Origin: CAYWKL01 sp964459095
GTDB lineage: Bacteria > Patescibacteriota > Microgenomatia > Daviesbacterales > UBA10151
NCBI GenBank assembly: GCA_964459095.1
Contig: CAYWKL010000030.1
Coordinates: 1 to 10,460, forward strand
Length of the DNA stretch: 10,460 nucleotides
Direction: 5' to 3'
The translations under genes and the position numbers were made by a program. The notes beneath the pieces were generated by a model. The model searched no databases and was not told where the DNA came from. It was given only the letters and a program-made list of their open reading frames with translations. Below, piece after piece: positions 1-6,485 of this stretch (position 1 is its first letter; each line of letters starts with the position of its first letter).

Positions 1-97
1 TTGCTTTTTCCAAAATAAATAAAAGTTCTTCTTTTGAAAAATCATTTATATCTATAATATCTCTATTCTTAAAACTTTGTTTAATTTTTTTGCTCAT
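1..97 (-). CDS. pyrB: Aspartate carbamoyltransferase, N-terminal fragment (runs off the left edge)
   Basis: The first 32 codons are present, starting at the ATG at 97-95 and leaving the window at base 1 still open. The peptide contains KNRDIIDINDFSKEELLFIL, which fits the N-terminus of aspartate carbamoyltransferases, where a short basic lead is followed by a D-F-S-K-E-E/D helix that starts the carbamoyl-phosphate domain. The enzyme joins carbamoyl phosphate and aspartate in the first committed step of pyrimidine synthesis. The catalytic motifs would lie outside the window and cannot be checked. There is no good Shine-Dalgarno site at normal spacing; a GAAGG lies about 18 bases upstream, inside a terminator hairpin. 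The gene follows smpB on the same strand but has its own promoter and leader. Ornithine carbamoyltransferase is a less likely alternative because the match is to the PyrB-type start. Confidence 0.75.
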   Translation of the reverse strand, partial: MSKKIKQSFKNRDIIDINDFSKEELLFILEKA

Positions 98-103
98 TTT
101 TTC

Positions 104-129
104 AAAAAAAATCCGCCTTCCTGGCGGAT
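104..129 (-). terminator. Intrinsic terminator in the pyrB leader (possible attenuator)
   Basis: Read on the minus strand this is ATCCGCC, a five-base loop AGGAA, GGCGGAT, then seven T. The 7-bp GC-rich stem followed directly by a T run is a textbook intrinsic terminator. It ends only six bases before the pyrB ATG, so there is no room for a promoter after it. RNA polymerase must read through it to express pyrB. It may also end smpB transcripts. The downstream arm and loop carry GAAGG, the only purine-rich stretch near the pyrB start. Confidence 0.85.
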
Positions 130-132
130 AAT

Positions 133-174
133 TTACTTTATATTAAGATAAAAATATTTAATCTGAAGATTCAT
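133..174 (-). CDS. Possible 13-codon leader peptide upstream of pyrB
   Basis: An ATG at 174-172 opens a 13-codon frame (MNLQIKYFYLNIK) that ends in TAA three bases before the terminator stem. Its second half is very T-rich in the coding strand, as in the enteric pyrBI leader, where slow polymerase movement over U-rich template at low UTP lets the ribosome catch up and block the hairpin. The predicted transcription start (about 181) is only about seven bases from this ATG, so translation would start near the 5' end without a Shine-Dalgarno site. A 13-codon ORF is easily found by chance in DNA this AT-rich; its position, not its sequence, is the argument for it. Confidence 0.35.
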   Translation of the reverse strand: MNLQIKYFYLNIK

Positions 175-187
175 TCAAATTTTAAGT

Positions 188-216
188 AGTTTACAAAAAA
201 ACTTATAACTTGTCAA
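188..216 (-). promoter_or_regulatory. pyrB promoter
   Basis: On the minus strand there is a perfect -35 TTGACA (216-211), a 17-bp spacer, and a -10 TAAACT (193-188, four of six consensus matches). Transcription would start near 181, giving a leader of about 84 bases that contains the leader ORF and the terminator. The -35 abuts the inverted repeat at the end of smpB. Confidence 0.65.
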
Positions 217-243
217 CCACGTTCAGTTTACATGAACGTGGTT
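215..243 (-). terminator. Perfect 11-bp inverted repeat at the smpB stop codon
   Basis: AACCACGTTCA (215-225) and TGAACGTGGTT (233-243) pair perfectly around a seven-base loop. The arm covers part of the smpB stop codon. The nearest T run on the minus strand (seven T, 201-195) is about 13 bases past the stem, so it is not a canonical terminator. It could be a weak terminator, an RNA 3'-end stabiliser, or a protein site beside the pyrB -35, which it overlaps by two bases. Confidence 0.5.
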
Positions 244-673
244 AAACTTTTAGCTCCCGTTCTAAATTTCTAGCCTCATCACGCTCTTTAATTGCCCTTT
301 TTTTATCAAATTTTTTCTTCGTTTGGCCTAAGCCTAACCATACTTTAAACATATTGTTTTTCTCATATATAGCTAAGGGGATTAATGCTTTGCCTTTTGA
401 AGATAATTTATTCAGCAAACTTTGGATTTGAGATCTATGCAAAAGCAGCTTTCTCTCTCTTGCCTGGTTATATTCTGTACCTTCCCCAAAATATGGATAA
501 ATTAAAGCATTCACCAGATAAATTTCTTTACCTTTTATTTTGGCAAAACTTCTGGATAAATCAGCTTTACCTAGTCTCAAGGACTTAACCTCAGAGCCTG
601 ACAAAATTAACCCCGCTTCAAGAGTCTCAATGATAAAATAATTTCTTCTTGCCTGCCTATTTTCTATCCTCAT
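242..673 (-). CDS. smpB: SsrA-binding protein SmpB
   Basis: SmpB binds tmRNA and delivers it to ribosomes stalled on messages without a stop codon. The 143 residues match the family end to end. The N-terminus has NRQARRNYFI followed by E-A-G-L-I-L-S-G-S-E-V-K-S-L-R. The middle has I-Y-P-Y, a Y-N-x-A-R-E-R-K-L-L-L-H stretch and K-G-K-A-L-I-P-L. The end has V-W-L-G-L-G-Q and the basic tail K-K-F-D-K-K-R-A-I-K-E-R-D, the part that acts in the decoding centre. Length is slightly short of the usual 150-160, with a trimmed tail. The ATG at 673-671 is the first codon of the conserved N-terminus; no clear Shine-Dalgarno site precedes it. It follows the propeller protein gene by 41 bases and may be co-transcribed. 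The tmRNA gene is not in the window. Confidence 0.96.
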   Translation of the reverse strand: MRIENRQARRNYFIIETLEAGLILSGSEVKSLRLGKADLSRSFAKIKGKEIYLVNALIYPYFGEGTEYNQARERKLLLHRSQIQSLLNKLSSKGKALIPLAIYEKNNMFKVWLGLGQTKKKFDKKRAIKERDEARNLERELKV

Positions 674-714
674 AGTTAAATGTTAACTGTTAGTAGAGGC
701 AAGATCAAATGAAG

Positions 715-2577
715 TTATTCTAGATTAGCAGTGTAAATTTTATTTCCCTCAAGTAAATATACTTTTTTACTCTCTTCATCAACTATCATATCCTCTGCTG
801 AGCTAAATTTATCTCCACTTATTTGGGAAATATATTTTCCATTCTTTTCAAAAGCAACTAACCTTGAATTTGTTTTATCAAGAGCATATAAATTATCTGT
901 TGTATCTCCTACAAAAAATACTGTCACCTCCCCTAAATTCTTATCTAGCCCTGAAACAGAAAAATTATCAGCTACTCCTTGTGTAAATCTTAAAATCTCA
1001 GGCCCTGGCTTTAAAAGCCAAATTGAGCCGTCAATATGCAATCTTTTAGCGTTCACTAAATCTTTTTGCGCATTTTTAAAATAAGGCGATTTATCAGAAT
1101 AACCATTCGCAACAGGAACATATTTCCAAACCTGGTTCTTTAAACCATCTAATAAATAAACATTACTTGAAAACCCATAAATATCTTGAATTCTACCCCA
1201 CTCTGAGTCAGGTTTGACTACCACAGATGCTTTTTGATTCGTTGTGTCTACTCTTACAACCCCTTTATCTTCAGAGTAAACAAAAGCAAAATCTCCATTT
1301 AAACTTGCAAACTTTGCATTCCCAAGTTGCTCTGATCCTGCTAAAACCTCAGGGTTTTTGCTCTTAAGCTCTACCATTATTAAAGTTTTTTTATCAGGAT
1401 CAAGCATTAATACTTTCCCCAAAGAAAAACTTAACCTACTGGCTTTAAAGTCTTTTCTTAAAAGGTCAAGGCTTAAAAATACTGGCCAATCTGAAATTGA
1501 AGATACTTTTAAAATTGATGGACTTGCTTTTTTAATTTGTTCCATCAAAGCTTTCGCTTCTTTATCCTGTGGAGAAAGTGCCAAAGCCTTATTTATAAGA
1601 CTTTTTGCCTCTTCTAGATTGATAACTGCTGCTTGTGAGTCAAGCTCTTTCAAGCTTTGAGCTTGGGAGTATTTTCCTCTAGCTTGTATTTTTAGGGAGT
1701 TTAATTCATTAATTTTATCTTGATTTTGCTGATTTAGGTAATAAAACAAAAAACCGGATGCTAAAAGTATAACCAAAAGCGGGATCAGAAAAAGCAAAAG
1801 TCTTCTTCCCAGAAATTTTTTCAAAAAGGAAAGTCTATATATTTTTGAGCTAAAGAGATTAAATTTATCTTCTTTAAATCTTATCCTCAGTGTGTTATTT
1901 GACTGATCAGATGGAAAATTCATAAGCACTGCGGCTACTGGTTTTTTAGTGTGAAGAATTTCTTGAACTTGAGGTTTTGAATCCTCTTCATTTTCTTCTT
2001 CAGATGGAATTTTTATTTCTTCTTCTCCGCGCCAAAGTGAGTTTATCTCCTCATCAAAAAATTCAGGAGACATTTTTAAAAGAGAGTGGATTTTTAAAGA
2101 TTTGTCCTCACCGCTATCTATATACTCAAGCAAACTACTTGTTAAAAATAAAAGCCTGTCTCCTTCCTGAATATGCCCAGAAATTAACTGACCTGATACA
2201 TCACCCGAGGGACTTTCTCTATTGGGTGTTAAATCTATTAAGTTTTCGTCCCTGGATAAAAAGACTTTATGCGAGGAATCATTTTGTATATATAAAATAT
2301 TATCATGCCATGAAGAAAGAAGTGTTTCTATATTTGAAAAATCCTTAAGCGCTTCCTTGATCAATTTTTCGCATTTTTCAAGCCTCAAAGGAACACTTTC
2401 TTCTGTTTCAAAAAAGCTTGACTCAATGTTTGCTGCCACCATCCTTACTTTTGTAAATACGTCCTCACCCTCTGCAGTTATGAGCATCACCAAATTTAAA
2501 TTATTAGTCTGGTATACAAAAGCCTGGGCGGTAAACAAATCACTATTGCCTGCTATAGCCTTGGCAAAATTAACCAT
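715..2577 (-). CDS. Membrane protein: cytoplasmic phosphatase-like domain, one TM helix, outside beta-propeller
   Basis: About 620 residues in three parts. Residues 1-200 resemble a degenerate PP2C/PPM-type fold (A-F-V-Y-Q-T start, HDNILYIQ strand, G-D-R-L-L-F-L-T-S-S-L-L-E-Y strand), but I do not see the metal-binding D-G-x-G-G, so activity is doubtful. An acidic linker leads to one membrane helix at about 257-281 (LLLFLIPLLVILLASGFLFY), with basic residues before it, so the N-terminus is probably inside. A helical stretch (about 283-350, containing Q-A-R-G-K-Y-S-Q-A-Q) is followed by repeated short beta blades to the end (such as D-G-S-I-W-L-L, N-V-Y-L-L-D, N-L-Y-A-L-D and K-V-Y-L-L-E), like an NHL/YncE propeller. 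The frame opens at a TTG at 2586, but I prefer the ATG at 2577. It lies 23 bases after the small membrane protein gene, so it is probably in its operon. A role in sensing or envelope attachment is a guess. Confidence 0.8.
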   Translation of the reverse strand: MVNFAKAIAGNSDLFTAQAFVYQTNNLNLVMLITAEGEDVFTKVRMVAANIESSFFETEESVPLRLEKCEKLIKEALKDFSNIETLLSSWHDNILYIQNDSSHKVFLSRDENLIDLTPNRESPSGDVSGQLISGHIQEGDRLLFLTSSLLEYIDSGEDKSLKIHSLLKMSPEFFDEEINSLWRGEEEIKIPSEEENEEDSKPQVQEILHTKKPVAAVLMNFPSDQSNNTLRIRFKEDKFNLFSSKIYRLSFLKKFLGRRLLLFLIPLLVILLASGFLFYYLNQQNQDKINELNSLKIQARGKYSQAQSLKELDSQAAVINLEEAKSLINKALALSPQDKEAKALMEQIKKASPSILKVSSISDWPVFLSLDLLRKDFKASRLSFSLGKVLMLDPDKKTLIMVELKSKNPEVLAGSEQLGNAKFASLNGDFAFVYSEDKGVVRVDTTNQKASVVVKPDSEWGRIQDIYGFSSNVYLLDGLKNQVWKYVPVANGYSDKSPYFKNAQKDLVNAKRLHIDGSIWLLKPGPEILRFTQGVADNFSVSGLDKNLGEVTVFFVGDTTDNLYALDKTNSRLVAFEKNGKYISQISGDKFSSAEDMIVDEESKKVYLLEGNKIYTANLE

Positions 2578-2600
2578 ATGCAACAAAAAATCTTAAGATT

Positions 2601-2840
2601 TTATAACAACAAAATGAACAATACTATAACCCCCAGGGCTAAAAGGGCATGAAGTAGGGCAATAACTTTTAAAACTATCGAGCCTTCAGTAATAACCGTC
2701 TCGGACATTAAATTAACCTGCCTTATGACTATTAAACTAAATAAAAAATAAATTATAGAAAAGATTAAAAAACCAATTTTAAAAACTAAGGTTACGCCTG
2801 ATACTCCAATTATATCTGACAGATTCAAGCTAGTATTCAT
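2601..2840 (-). CDS. Small two-helix membrane protein (DUF5657-like)
   Basis: This 79-residue protein has two membrane helices, about residues 18-39 (FKIGFLIFSIIYFLFSLIVI) and 55-79 (IVLKVIALLHALLALGVIVL), joined by a short loop R-Q-V-N-L-M-S-E-T-V-I-T. The pattern of helix, R-Q-V-x-L-M-x-E-T and helix resembles the DUF5657 family of small CPR membrane proteins; that family name is from memory and not verified. Its ATG overlaps the stop of the upstream bPH gene by four bases (ATGA), which points to translational coupling and a shared membrane complex. It has no signal peptide or catalytic residues. Function unknown. Confidence 0.8.
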   Translation of the reverse strand: MNTSLNLSDIIGVSGVTLVFKIGFLIFSIIYFLFSLIVIRQVNLMSETVITEGSIVLKVIALLHALLALGVIVLFILLL

Positions 2841-3391
2841 GGATTTAAACTGCTTCTTAAATCCTCTATTCTATCAGCAATCAAATCGGGGAATGGCACA
2901 TCCAAAAATGAAATAAAATGACTTTCCGCTGCTGTTAGAGCAATAACATCTCCGAAGTTAAAAAGTGAACCAAAAATACCTTTTATTTTTGCAGAGACAC
3001 TTTGTATATCATCTATAGCTGACTCCGTGACATCCCTATATAAAAGGGAGTGGAAGTTAATATCTACTAAGTGTTTAGTTGTTACTATGTATATGTTGTA
3101 GTACCAGTATAAAAACTGCTCAATAACATAACCTAAAAGGAGCATATACCAAATTATAATTAGCCCAATAGCAACTTGAGGCGGGATAGAGAAAAAATTT
3201 ATATTAAAATTTTTGGTTAGTGCAATAACTACGGCAGGAAGCACAAAACCAAATAGAGCTGTAAATATCCAAGGTAAATTTGTTACCCAGTGTCTTCTTA
3301 AAAGAAGCTCTACTATCTCATCAGGTTCTTGTTCCCCAAAACTCATTTTCTCTGGACGGTCAAAAAACGCTGGAAATAGAGCAAATCTCAT
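2837..3391 (-). CDS. Membrane protein with bacterial PH domain (bPH2/YdbS-like)
   Basis: From the ATG at 3391 the protein has 184 residues. A short soluble start with E-x-D-E-I-V-E-L-L-L-R-R-H leads to two membrane helices (about 35-58 and 70-95). The second ends in F-L-Y-W-Y-Y-N and runs into a bPH2-type domain: YIVTTKHLVDIN, then R-D-V-x-E-S-A-I-D-D-I-Q-S-V and G-S-L-F-N-F-G-D-V. Double-helix plus bPH2 is the layout of the YdbS/DUF304 family; the molecular role of these domains is poorly known. The frame can be extended to a TTG at 3421, but a promoter with its -10 at 3407-3402 puts the transcription start just before the ATG at 3391, so the shorter form is preferred. It is the first gene of the minus-strand operon and is divergent from the M14-like/pilin gene. 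Confidence 0.85.
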   Translation of the reverse strand: MRFALFPAFFDRPEKMSFGEQEPDEIVELLLRRHWVTNLPWIFTALFGFVLPAVVIALTKNFNINFFSIPPQVAIGLIIIWYMLLLGYVIEQFLYWYYNIYIVTTKHLVDINFHSLLYRDVTESAIDDIQSVSAKIKGIFGSLFNFGDVIALTAAESHFISFLDVPFPDLIADRIEDLRSSLNP

Positions 3392-3401
3392 AGTCGAGAG
3401 G

Positions 3402-3431
3402 ATTTTAACATAAGAGCACAAATAAATACAA
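3402..3431 (-). promoter_or_regulatory. Promoter of the bPH operon (predicted leaderless)
   Basis: On the minus strand: -35 TTGTAT (3431-3426), 18-bp spacer, -10 TAAAAT (3407-3402, five of six matches). Only ten bases separate the -10 from the ATG at 3391, so the transcript would have a leader of about three or four bases. The -35 lies four bases from the -35 of the divergent promoter. Confidence 0.55.
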
Positions 3432-3435
3432 AATT

Positions 3436-3465
3436 TTGACTCACTTAATCTAAAGGTGGTTAAAT
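3436..3465 (+). promoter_or_regulatory. Promoter of the M14-like/pilin gene (predicted leaderless)
   Basis: TTGACT (3436-3441), 18-bp spacer, TTAAAT (3460-3465), then nine bases to the ATG at 3475. Transcription would start within about two or three bases of the ATG. An AGGTGG at 3454-3459 looks like a Shine-Dalgarno site but is 15 bases from the ATG and lies in the promoter spacer, so it would not be in the RNA. Confidence 0.5.
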
Positions 3466-3474
3466 TAAACTAAG

Positions 3475-5559
3475 ATGAATCATTTCAGGCAACTTGATAA
3501 TCTTCCCGATTTTATTGATTACTCAAAAACAACATTTCCAAAAAAAAATAAATTAAAAAACTGGAAAATATTTTCTATAGTATTTGTCTTCTTTCTATTT
3601 ATCTCTTCTGCCTTTTATATTTCAGATCTGTTAAAAACAAATAAAGAAAAACTGGAAAGCAAAAATCCTTCAGTATTAGCTGTGGTTTCTCCTCAACCAA
3701 TTATTATTGGAAAATCTGCAGGAGGAAGGGACATTATTGCCTATAAGATAGGTAATGGCTCAAAACATATAGCAATAATTGGAGGAATGAATGGTTTGCC
3801 TGAAGAAGCCGGAATAAAAATGGTTCAATCTGCACTTGAATTTTTTAGCGAAACTAATGCTTTCCCTAATAACTTAACTGTTTATTTTATCCCCCAAATA
3901 AATATTGACTCTTCTTTTGACTCAGGTGACTGGAATGGAAACGGCAAAGATATAAACAGGGATTTTACATCCAATACGGTTCCAGGAGGCAGCCATAATT
4001 CCTGGGCCTGTTCGACAATCAGGTATTGTACTCAAACTGATTCTACAACACTTACAGGAGGCTGCAGCAACCAAGCAATAAAATCAGTTTTCTCATACTA
4101 TTGCGGTAAGTATCCTGACAAAAGCGATTTTTGCTGCTCACAGCTTCGAACAGAAACTCAACCTTTTTCTCAGCCTGAAACCCGATCGTTAAGAGACTTT
4201 ATATTAAACAACAATATTTCAACAGTTTTGTCGTTTCGCGCACCAATAAATAATGTAACATCAAGCAATGATGAGACAGGAAAACTTCCTGAAACAGAAG
4301 ACTTAGTTAGATTATACGCAGCAACTCTTGCTTCTTTTCCAGGATACAGCAGTAACTTTCGAGGCTATGAAGAGTATTTTAGTGATTATCCTGTAAATGG
4401 ACAATTTATGGACTGGCTTCAAGACATTGGAGTTTCAGCAGTAGAAATTGAACTTCCAGAAGCGCGAAATTTAGATAATCCAACTAAGCAAGGGAATTTA
4501 TCTGGAATTCAAACTATTTTAAGATGGCTTTCTATAAGTGATACATTTGGCAATGAACAATCAAATGTCATAATCTCTAGCACTACCTCAAACAGTATTG
4601 GTTTATCCTGGTCAGAAAGAGCACAGGCAATGACCTCCACTAATATACTGGGAGTTAGTATTGCTCAGTCGCAAAATTCAAATCCATATCTAGTCAAATA
4701 TTGGGAAGCGGTAAGAGGTAAGGATTTATATGAACAGGGTGGTAACTGTATATATTCACAAGACGGCAAGCTTTATGACGAGAAAAGGCCAAATGTAAAC
4801 CAGTCTCCATTAAGCGTAAGTAATGATCCAAATGATGCAGGTGTGGATTGTTTTAAAGGAATCTGTACAAATGATCCAAACTCAACTGATCCTAACAAAC
4901 AACTATGTTCTTTTAACCACAACTGTGAGTTTATCCCTGGTAAATCTCTTGTTTCTCTAACCCAGTGTCCTTTGGAGCCTACAGATGGAGTCAAAGAGTT
5001 AAATGCTTTGGGAAACAACACAACTGTTGAGGGTCTAAATCCTGATACCTCATATATTTTTTCGGTATATAATAGTTTTGCTGCCAATTCAGCAGAAAAC
5101 CCAAGTTTAATGAATAAATCACTTGTCTCTCTTCAAAATGTTCTTGGTATAAAAACTGCTGAAGTATCTACAGAGCCCCTAGGCACAACAGCTGGCAAAA
5201 CACAGCCTGCAGGAAACCTGGCTGCGGCAGGTGCTGCAGGAGGTGCTGCTGATATTTTTGGAACTATCCCTCACCCTAAAGAACTTGATAGCTTATTTGT
5301 GGGGCAAACCGGAGACACAGGGTTAGGTATTGCCCTTTCAGGAATTATTGAACTTATCTATATAATTGCAGCTGTAATATTTATCTTTTTTTTACTCTGG
5401 AGTGCTTTAGAATTTATTTACTCAAGAGGAGATAAAGAACATATTCAGTCTGCTAGAGGAAGGCTAACCTGGGCAATAGTAGGCTTAATACTACTTTCTT
5501 TATCTTTTGTGATAATGAAAATAATAGGCACTATTGTAAACTTTAGGTTTTTTAATTAA
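3475..5559 (+). CDS. Secreted inactive M14 carboxypeptidase-like protein fused to a two-helix pilin-like domain
   Basis: A 694-residue protein. Residues 1-28 are basic and 29-49 form a membrane helix, so most of the chain is outside. Residues 75-355 follow an M14 zinc carboxypeptidase: G-K-S-A-G-G-R-D-I at the start, G-K-D-I-N-R-D-F (N161, R162) in the substrate region, P-E-T-R-S-L-R-D-F before the third ligand, and V-E-I-E-L-P-E (E326 as probable general base). Both zinc histidines are missing: the H-G-x-x-E site reads N106-G-L-P-E110, and the usual H-S reads R255-A-P. It is therefore probably a binding, not cleaving, domain. Cysteine-rich inserts (about 178-220 and 420-500) suggest disulfides. 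Residues about 365-560 look like a fibronectin-III-like domain with a long insert (ending G-L-N-P-D-T-S-Y-I-F-S-V-Y). An Ala/Gly-rich linker leads to a TrbC/VirB2-like pair of helices (about 620-690) with S-R-G-D-K-E between them. The next pilin-like gene starts 11 bases downstream. Confidence 0.85.
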   Translation: MNHFRQLDNLPDFIDYSKTTFPKKNKLKNWKIFSIVFVFFLFISSAFYISDLLKTNKEKLESKNPSVLAVVSPQPIIIGKSAGGRDIIAYKIGNGSKHIAIIGGMNGLPEEAGIKMVQSALEFFSETNAFPNNLTVYFIPQINIDSSFDSGDWNGNGKDINRDFTSNTVPGGSHNSWACSTIRYCTQTDSTTLTGGCSNQAIKSVFSYYCGKYPDKSDFCCSQLRTETQPFSQPETRSLRDFILNNNISTVLSFRAPINNVTSSNDETGKLPETEDLVRLYAATLASFPGYSSNFRGYEEYFSDYPVNGQFMDWLQDIGVSAVEIELPEARNLDNPTKQGNLSGIQTILRWLSISDTFGNEQSNVIISSTTSNSIGLSWSERAQAMTSTNILGVSIAQSQNSNPYLVKYWEAVRGKDLYEQGGNCIYSQDGKLYDEKRPNVNQSPLSVSNDPNDAGVDCFKGICTNDPNSTDPNKQLCSFNHNCEFIPGKSLVSLTQCPLEPTDGVKELNALGNNTTVEGLNPDTSYIFSVYNSFAANSAENPSLMNKSLVSLQNVLGIKTAEVSTEPLGTTAGKTQPAGNLAAAGAAGGAADIFGTIPHPKELDSLFVGQTGDTGLGIALSGIIELIYIIAAVIFIFFLLWSALEFIYSRGDKEHIQSARGRLTWAIVGLILLSLSFVIMKIIGTIVNFRFFN

Positions 5560-5570
5560 GATTTAAGAAG

Positions 5571-5990
5571 ATGAGAAGATTATTGTTGATTTTTGCTCTG
5601 TTTCTTTCTATCTACATACTACATACTACATACTACATACTACCTGTCCATGCTTTTACAATTAAGCAACCATCAGGGTATGGAATACAGGTCGAAGGGA
5701 AAAGTGCAGATTCACTCCTTGAAACTATTATTACTAATGCTATAACAGTTGTTTTTGCTATAGCAGCTGTACTTGTAATAACCTTCCTTATTTGGGGAGC
5801 AATTGACTGGATAATGTCTGGTGGAGATAAAGAAAAAGTTAGTAATGCTAGGAAAAAAATTACAAGTGCTTTAATAGGCCTTGCTATTTTAGCTTTTGTT
5901 TTTGTTATAGCAGCTGTTTTAGGAGAAATCATAGGCTTTAATCCTCTAAGACCAGAAGGGCTGCCAATTAATCCGTTAGGAGGAAAGTGA
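5571..5990 (+). CDS. Pilin-like two-helix secreted protein (TrbC/VirB2-like), copy 1
   Basis: A 139-residue protein with a signal peptide (residues 1-26, ending V-H-A) and a short outer segment. Two hydrophobic helices (about 57-83 and 101-123) are separated by W-I-M-S-G-G-D-K-E-K-V-S-N-A-R. This is the layout of the pilin-like proteins annotated in CPR genomes as type IV secretion pilins, related to TrbC/VirB2. It is a clear paralogue of the protein at 6045, most of the helix-loop-helix region being the same. The signal peptide is partly encoded by a perfect 7-bp tandem repeat. The start is 11 bases after the previous stop, with only a weak AAGAAG before the ATG, so it is probably co-transcribed with the M14-like gene. 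It could form a surface filament or a membrane complex; no assembly machinery is visible in the window. Confidence 0.85.
   Translation: MRRLLLIFALFLSIYILHTTYYILPVHAFTIKQPSGYGIQVEGKSADSLLETIITNAITVVFAIAAVLVITFLIWGAIDWIMSGGDKEKVSNARKKITSALIGLAILAFVFVIAAVLGEIIGFNPLRPEGLPINPLGGK
5612..5643 (+). repeat. Heptamer tandem repeat CTACATA x4.6 within a signal-peptide coding region
   Basis: Four perfect copies of CTACATA are followed by CTAC. Translated, the array and its flanks give YILHTTYYILP of the signal peptide. A nearly identical array lies in the opposite orientation at 8669-8700, again in a signal peptide. Confidence 0.95.
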
Positions 5991-6008
5991 TTCAGTTTAA
6001 AAGCAGCC

Positions 6009-6038
6009 TTGACAAGTTAAAGATAATATGAATATTAT
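6009..6038 (+). promoter_or_regulatory. Promoter of the second small pilin-like gene (predicted leaderless)
   Basis: Perfect -35 TTGACA (6009-6014), 18-bp spacer, -10 TATTAT (6033-6038, five of six matches). Six bases later comes the ATG at 6045, so transcription would start at or beside the start codon. There is no Shine-Dalgarno site. This gives the gene expression independent of the upstream pair. Confidence 0.65.
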
Positions 6039-6044
6039 AGATTA

Positions 6045-6485
6045 ATGATAAAGAAATTATTTCTTCTGATAGCAACTTCTCTTTTAATTCTCTTTTCTCC
6101 TGTTGCAGCTTTCGCCCAACCAGAAGAAAATGAACCTGACACTGTTGGTAATATTAACCTTGGTGGTGCTCAGGGAGAATTTGGGATTAGTACAACAACT
6201 CCTATAAATACTTTAATTTCAAATGCAATAACAATAGTTTTTATTGTAGCTGCAGTTTTAGTTTTAATCATGCTTATTTGGGGAGGTATTGAATGGGTTC
6301 TATCTGGTGGAGATAAGGAAAAAGTCGCAAATGCTAGAAAAAGAATTATAAGTGCTTTGGTTGGTATGGCTATAATAGCTTTAGCATTCTTCATAGTAAG
6401 AATTGTTGGAGGAATTTTTGGATTTGACGTATTAAGCAATCTACAGATCCCAACTCTTGAGCGGACTGTAGAGACAAGCGATTAA
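6045..6485 (+). CDS. Pilin-like two-helix secreted protein (TrbC/VirB2-like), copy 2
   Basis: A 146-residue protein with a standard signal peptide (residues 1-25, ending A-A-F-A before Q-P-E-E-N) and a short acidic outer segment. Two helices (about 61-85 and 104-128) surround W-V-L-S-G-G-D-K-E-K-V-A-N-A-R-K-R. It shares N-A-I-T-x-V-F, A-A-V-L-V, L-I-W-G and S-G-G-D-K-E-K-V with the protein at 5571, which points to tandem duplication, but its signal peptide is unrelated and lacks the heptamer repeat. The start is set by a strong promoter whose -10 ends six bases before the ATG. TrbC/VirB2-like assignment rests on the two-helix layout and the motif; role in a filament or membrane complex is inferred. 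Confidence 0.85.
   Translation: MIKKLFLLIATSLLILFSPVAAFAQPEENEPDTVGNINLGGAQGEFGISTTTPINTLISNAITIVFIVAAVLVLIMLIWGGIEWVLSGGDKEKVANARKRIISALVGMAIIALAFFIVRIVGGIFGFDVLSNLQIPTLERTVETSD

Noticed and set aside
385..588. Plus-strand open frame opposite smpB
   Set aside because: The minus-strand frame is an unmistakable SmpB; this frame has no start context or family features.
2578..2586. TTG start at 2586 for the propeller protein
   Set aside because: An ATG three codons later gives the same protein; no ribosome site favours the TTG.
1358..2596. Several plus-strand open frames opposite the phosphatase-like/propeller gene
   Set aside because: They are antisense shadows with low-complexity Ser/Leu/Lys peptides; the minus-strand product has coherent domains.
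3392..3421. TTG start at 3421 for the bPH protein, adding ten residues
   Set aside because: A promoter with its -10 at 3407-3402 places the transcription start after this codon; the ATG at 3391 fits better.
3475..4540. Active zinc carboxypeptidase
   Set aside because: Both histidine ligands expected in M14 enzymes are Asn and Arg, so an active-enzyme label would mislead.
4773..5087. Minus-strand open frame within the M14-like/pilin gene
   Set aside because: Antisense to a coherent FN3-like, cysteine-bearing region; no promoter or start signal seen.
5612..5643. Possible CRISPR array or mobile element end
   Set aside because: Units are 7 bp with no spacers; this is a simple tandem repeat, and no cas or transposase gene is present.
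5633..6439. Minus-strand frames opposite the two pilin-like genes, similar to each other
   Set aside because: Their mutual similarity only mirrors the paralogy of the sense genes.
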